Shown one piece after another: positions 61,494 to 64,000 of a stretch of 64,000 nucleotides of DNA; within the stretch, counting starts at the first letter, position 1, and the number at the start of each line of letters is the position of its first letter. Made by a program: the position numbers and the translations under genes. Below the pieces are notes generated by a model. That model ran no database searches. It worked only from the letters and a program-made list of their open reading frames with translations, and was not told the DNA's origin. The stretch is from Haliscomenobacter sp040401995 (GTDB lineage Bacteria > Bacteroidota > Bacteroidia > Chitinophagales > Saprospiraceae), in the NCBI GenBank assembly GCA_040401995.1, contig JBBANM010000021.1:1-64000 (forward strand), given 5' to 3'.

Positions 61494-61506
61494 GATTCAC
61501 ATCAAT
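61491..61506. promoter_or_regulatory. Perfect FNR-type site ATTGAT-TCAC-ATCAAT
   Basis: Contains TTGAT-N4-ATCAA, the exact consensus for FNR-family regulators, extended to 6+6 perfect. It is 210 bases upstream of the exporter start and about 305 upstream of the TraB/GumN gene. A CRP/FNR-fold regulator gene lies elsewhere in the window. Confidence 0.5.
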
Positions 61507-61810
61507 AGAAGGTGTATAATAGAAACTAAACCTTCATCGAAATGAAAGCAACTACAAGGCTGTGTATATGGGTAGAATAGAAGGAACTTTAATGCATTGG
61601 CAATATTAGCAGATTCTTATTTGTTTTCCAATAGCAAGTATGTTTTTTTTCTAACTTTAACAATCGGCTTTCAGTTCTTTTAATTGATCTAAATAAGTCA
61701 TCTTTTTTTGCATTGGTATAAAAAAATCTTTTTATGCAAAATTTGTTAAAATATTTCCCCCCAAATCTTGGTTTTACATTTTATACATTGCCTGCTATTC
61801 TCAACTCAAT

Positions 61811-62737
61811 ATGATCATGAAGCATTTTAAGCTGTTATTTCTGCTTTTTTTGAGCCCTTTGGCTGCTCTTTTTGCCCAAACCGCTGCCATCCCCGGCGCA
61901 GTACCTACCGAAAAAGCACTGCTTTGGGAAATTTCGGGCAACGGTTTGAAACAACCCTCTTACCTCTACGGCACCATCCACATGATCGGGAAAAAGGATT
62001 TTTTTCTCACTCCAGCCACTAAAACGGCGCTCGAAAAAGCCAAACACGTCACCTTCGAGATCAACATGGAGGAAATGACCGACAACGTCATGGCCTTGTT
62101 CCCTCTTTTGATGCAATCGTTTATGCGCAACGATACCACCCTCAGTGATCTCCTCACGCCTCAAGAATATGAACTGGTAAAAAAACACTTTGAATCGATC
62201 GGTTTGCCGTTTATGATGCTCAATCGTATCAAACCGATGTTCCTCACCGCTATGGATCCCAGCGCAATGACCGGGATGGGCGGTGCGGATGGAGCTAGCG
62301 CCGACGGGGTTGTTTCGTATGAAATGGAGTTCCTGAGCATGGCAAAAGAACAAAAAAAGACCATCGGTGGCTTAGAAACGGCAGCTTTTCAAATGAGTAT
62401 GTTTGATAGCATCCCTTATCGGGTACAAGCCAAAATGTTGGTGTCGAGTTTAAGCCAGGAAGAAAGTAAATCGGATGGTGAGTTTGCCAAAATGGTAGAG
62501 TTGTACAAAAGTCAAGACATCCAGGCCATGCAGACGCTAATGGACAACAGCGAAGGCGTGGGTGGCTACCAAACGCTGTTACTCGTCAATCGGAATAAAA
62601 AATGGATCCCCATCATGGGTAAAATGATGGTCGAAAAACCAACCTTTTTTGCCGTAGGCGCTGGGCACCTTGGCGGGGTTAATGGCGTCATTGCCTTATT
62701 GCGCAAGGCCGGGTATACGGTACAAGCCAAGATCTAG
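61811..62737 (+). CDS. TraB/GumN family secreted protein
   Basis: A 308-residue protein with a signal peptide (LLFLLFLSPLAALFAQ) and the TraB/GumN (Tiki-like) fold. Hallmarks are ALLWEISGNGLKQPSYLYGTIHMI with the conserved His, TFEINMEE with acidic metal ligands, and the late FFAVGAGHLGGVNGVIALLRKAGY. Tiki members are metalloproteases; bacterial activity is mostly untested. Either ATG at 61811 or 61817 could be used. Upstream is a 530-base regulatory region shared with the exporter operon. Confidence 0.88.
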   Translation: MIMKHFKLLFLLFLSPLAALFAQTAAIPGAVPTEKALLWEISGNGLKQPSYLYGTIHMIGKKDFFLTPATKTALEKAKHVTFEINMEEMTDNVMALFPLLMQSFMRNDTTLSDLLTPQEYELVKKHFESIGLPFMMLNRIKPMFLTAMDPSAMTGMGGADGASADGVVSYEMEFLSMAKEQKKTIGGLETAAFQMSMFDSIPYRVQAKMLVSSLSQEESKSDGEFAKMVELYKSQDIQAMQTLMDNSEGVGGYQTLLLVNRNKKWIPIMGKMMVEKPTFFAVGAGHLGGVNGVIALLRKAGYTVQAKI

Positions 62738-62744
62738 AGGAGAG

Positions 62745-63671
62745 TCAATGGGTTTGGTCAAAATCTTGCACAATTTTGATCAACAAGTTAAGATCCTCCC
62801 AAAAACCCCGCACCAATTCAAAGCTGAGGTTGGTTCTGAAAATGTAGGGTTCCAGCAAATCGCGGGGTTCAGTGACGGCGAGGTAAATATTTTTGCCCAA
62901 AAAAGAAATATAGATCTCTTTACCGGTGGTCTTACAATATTCGATGATGGCATCCTGCATGGGTTCGGAGAGGATGCCCGCCACATGGGTATCAGGAGTA
63001 GCATAAGTCATAAACATGGCGCGAAATGCTGGGTTCAGCACCTCCTCGTCGACGTTCTCGGCACCCAACCAGTTGAATTCGCGAATGGATCTACTAAGGT
63101 ATTGCTTAAATTCCCTGGGCCAGATTACCATGTTACCGCGTACGTCTTCCGGGAAAATAGCATGCAAAAAAACACCCTTGAAGACGTAATTGGTGCGATT
63201 GCGCACCACCGAAAAATCACGCACGTTGAGTTCGCACAGTTCAAAATCCATTTCTCCAACCCTGCCCGAAATGTAGTCTTCCCCTTCATAGATTTGGGCG
63301 TCGGTGGCAAATATTTTACTCTCGAAGAATGTGCTTTTGGGAAGCAGCCGTTTGGCATCGTAGGTCATTTTGCCCATATTGGGTTCCGCGCTGATGAAAG
63401 TCAGCAGTAAATTGAGGACATTGGGTTTGAAAGTTTGCAAAAACCGACGCACCTCATAGCCCAGGTAAATCAAGTAAAGGGCAATAAAGATCGCCATTGT
63501 AAGCGTAAGGGGGAGGATGCTGATATTAAGCTCAAAAATGATCACTCCCGTGAGCGCCAATCCCGAAAAGAAAAGCAAGCGCAGCAAGCGGACGCGTTTG
63601 CGTTCCATCCGCATCAGTTCGGGATGCATGGTATGGTTGTAGTAAATTCTAAACTTATCGAGCGGGTTCAT
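62745..63671 (-). CDS. DUF3137 family membrane protein
   Basis: A 308-residue protein with two hydrophobic helices near the N-terminus (about 32-46 and 50-70) and a cytoplasmic beta-rich domain (IFATDAQIYEGEDYISGRVGEMDFELCELNVRDF...VFKGVFLHAIFPEDVRGNMVIWPRE), the arrangement of DUF3137. In other bacteria these genes often neighbour lemA, but no lemA is seen here. Function unknown. It ends 7 bp from the convergent TraB/GumN stop. Confidence 0.85.
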   Translation of the reverse strand: MNPLDKFRIYYNHTMHPELMRMERKRVRLLRLLFFSGLALTGVIIFELNISILPLTLTMAIFIALYLIYLGYEVRRFLQTFKPNVLNLLLTFISAEPNMGKMTYDAKRLLPKSTFFESKIFATDAQIYEGEDYISGRVGEMDFELCELNVRDFSVVRNRTNYVFKGVFLHAIFPEDVRGNMVIWPREFKQYLSRSIREFNWLGAENVDEEVLNPAFRAMFMTYATPDTHVAGILSEPMQDAIIEYCKTTGKEIYISFLGKNIYLAVTEPRDLLEPYIFRTNLSFELVRGFWEDLNLLIKIVQDFDQTH

Positions 63672-63810
63672 AAGCGTTAATGATAAAATTCGCTAGGTAA
63701 AGAACGGCTAATCTCGTCAGCCAACCAACCCCATTCGCTTTTTTTTCCTCTGTGAATGAGCATCCGTCTTAGTCAAGAAGGCTACAGTTGGCGACATGTT
63801 GCGCGCGGGT

Positions 63811-63842
63811 TTTGTAATTCTAAGATTTTTTCTCTAAATTTG
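63811..63842 (+). promoter_or_regulatory. Bacteroidota promoter of the BamD gene
   Basis: TTTG (63811-63814), a 20-base spacer, then TAAATTTG (63835-63842), matching TTTG-N19/20-TAnnTTTG. The start codon is only 8 bases after the -7 element, so the transcript would have almost no leader. Confidence 0.6.
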
Positions 63843-63849
63843 CAGCCTT

Positions 63850-64000
63850 ATGAAAAAGAATTGGTTGATTCAGTTTTTTGGGATCCTGTTTATCGGTTTT
63901 GCGCTTTATAGCTGCAAGAGCGATTTCGAAACCATTCGCACCAGCGGGGATCCAAAATTGCTGTACAAAAAAGCCATGGAGTACTACCAAAAAGAGGACT
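63850..64000 (+). CDS. bamD: Outer-membrane assembly lipoprotein BamD (5' part, cut by the window edge)
   Basis: The first 50 residues of a lipoprotein: signal peptide MKKNWLIQFFGILFIGFALYSC with the lipobox cysteine at 22, then KSDFETIRTSGDPKLLYKKAMEYYQKED, the first tetratricopeptide helix typical of BamD in Bacteroidota. BamD is the essential partner of BamA in folding outer-membrane proteins. The gene continues beyond base 64000. Confidence 0.75.
   Translation, partial: MKKNWLIQFFGILFIGFALYSCKSDFETIRTSGDPKLLYKKAMEYYQKED

Larger units (their letters stand above)
61282..61810. other. Divergent regulatory region between the exporter operon and the TraB/GumN gene
   Basis: About 530 AT-rich bases with no ORF I can support on either strand. 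It contains three dyads (listed separately) that could be regulator sites. No second double-glycine precursor was found here. Confidence 0.5.

Noticed and set aside
61282..61810. Second double-glycine precursor upstream of the exporter
   Set aside because: No short ORF with a GG leader could be read on either strand in this gap.
1..64000. CRISPR array, prophage, integron or rRNA operon
   Set aside because: No regularly spaced repeats, phage structural genes, integrase or rRNA sequence were seen anywhere in the window.

Overview
The window looks like a chromosomal segment of a member of the Bacteroidota, most likely the Saprospiria (Haliscomenobacter/Lewinella-like). The grounds are a type IX secretion sorting tail on one protein, a TonB receptor with an N-terminal carboxypeptidase-regulatory domain, TAnnTTTG-type promoters, few Shine-Dalgarno sequences, a Uma2 protein, Bacteroidota-type small families (TIGR02757, DUF4783, DUF3137) and a Bacteroidota-style double-glycine peptide. 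The genus is inference. Most of the window is moderate-GC housekeeping and envelope DNA. About 53.4-57.2 kb is strikingly AT-rich.

Layout. 0-6 kb: a 5'-truncated GH51 arabinofuranosidase, a secreted amidase, a Uma2 protein, a beta-lactamase-fold hydrolase and a sugar nucleotidyltransferase. 6.1-10.3 kb: a tightly packed envelope block (lpxK, acyltransferase, glycosyltransferase, ECF sigma factor). 11-20 kb: an MFS transporter, then a TonB receptor / beta-helix lipoprotein / metallophosphoesterase series, hpt and an M28 peptidase. 21-29 kb: gpmI, DUF4783, TIGR02757-recX, mscS, an ABC exporter, pgeF and a hexapeptide-repeat transferase. 29.8-33.3 kb: the translation cluster rplM-rpsI-rpsB-tsf-pyrH. 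33-47 kb: serine dehydratase, a CAP protein, a 1080-residue BNR-repeat protein, PNPOx-like, DUF1304, RidA, an rRNA m5C methyltransferase, a BNR/T9SS gene broken by one stop codon, TMEM175, tRNA-Gln, hemJ and an alpha/beta hydrolase. 47.5-52.8 kb: a two-component system whose response regulator ends in a CRP-type module, next to a divergent universal stress protein carrying a cysteine-less thioredoxin fold.

The most interesting part is 53.4-61.5 kb, a peptide biosynthesis and export island. It holds a 73-residue precursor with a textbook double-glycine leader and a six-cysteine core. A TlpA-like thioredoxin protein follows, then a three-part protein (degenerate C39-like domain, VKOR membrane domain, thioredoxin domain). 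Convergent to these lie a small HTH protein, an HlyD-type adaptor and a C39-peptidase ABC exporter with an intact catalytic cysteine. No lanthionine, YcaO or radical-SAM enzyme is present, so I infer a disulfide-folded secreted peptide: the exporter trims the leader, VKOR-Trx oxidises the cysteines and the TlpA-like protein may proof-read them. A decayed ISAs1-type transposase borders the island. Two GAT-N4-ATC dyads resembling FNR/CRP sites lie upstream of the exporter operon.

The window also carries several unrelated palindromic elements of about 80-180 bp that look like MITEs. One has a 9-bp target duplication. One has apparently supplied the C-terminus of PgeF. One overlaps the start codon of the VKOR protein.
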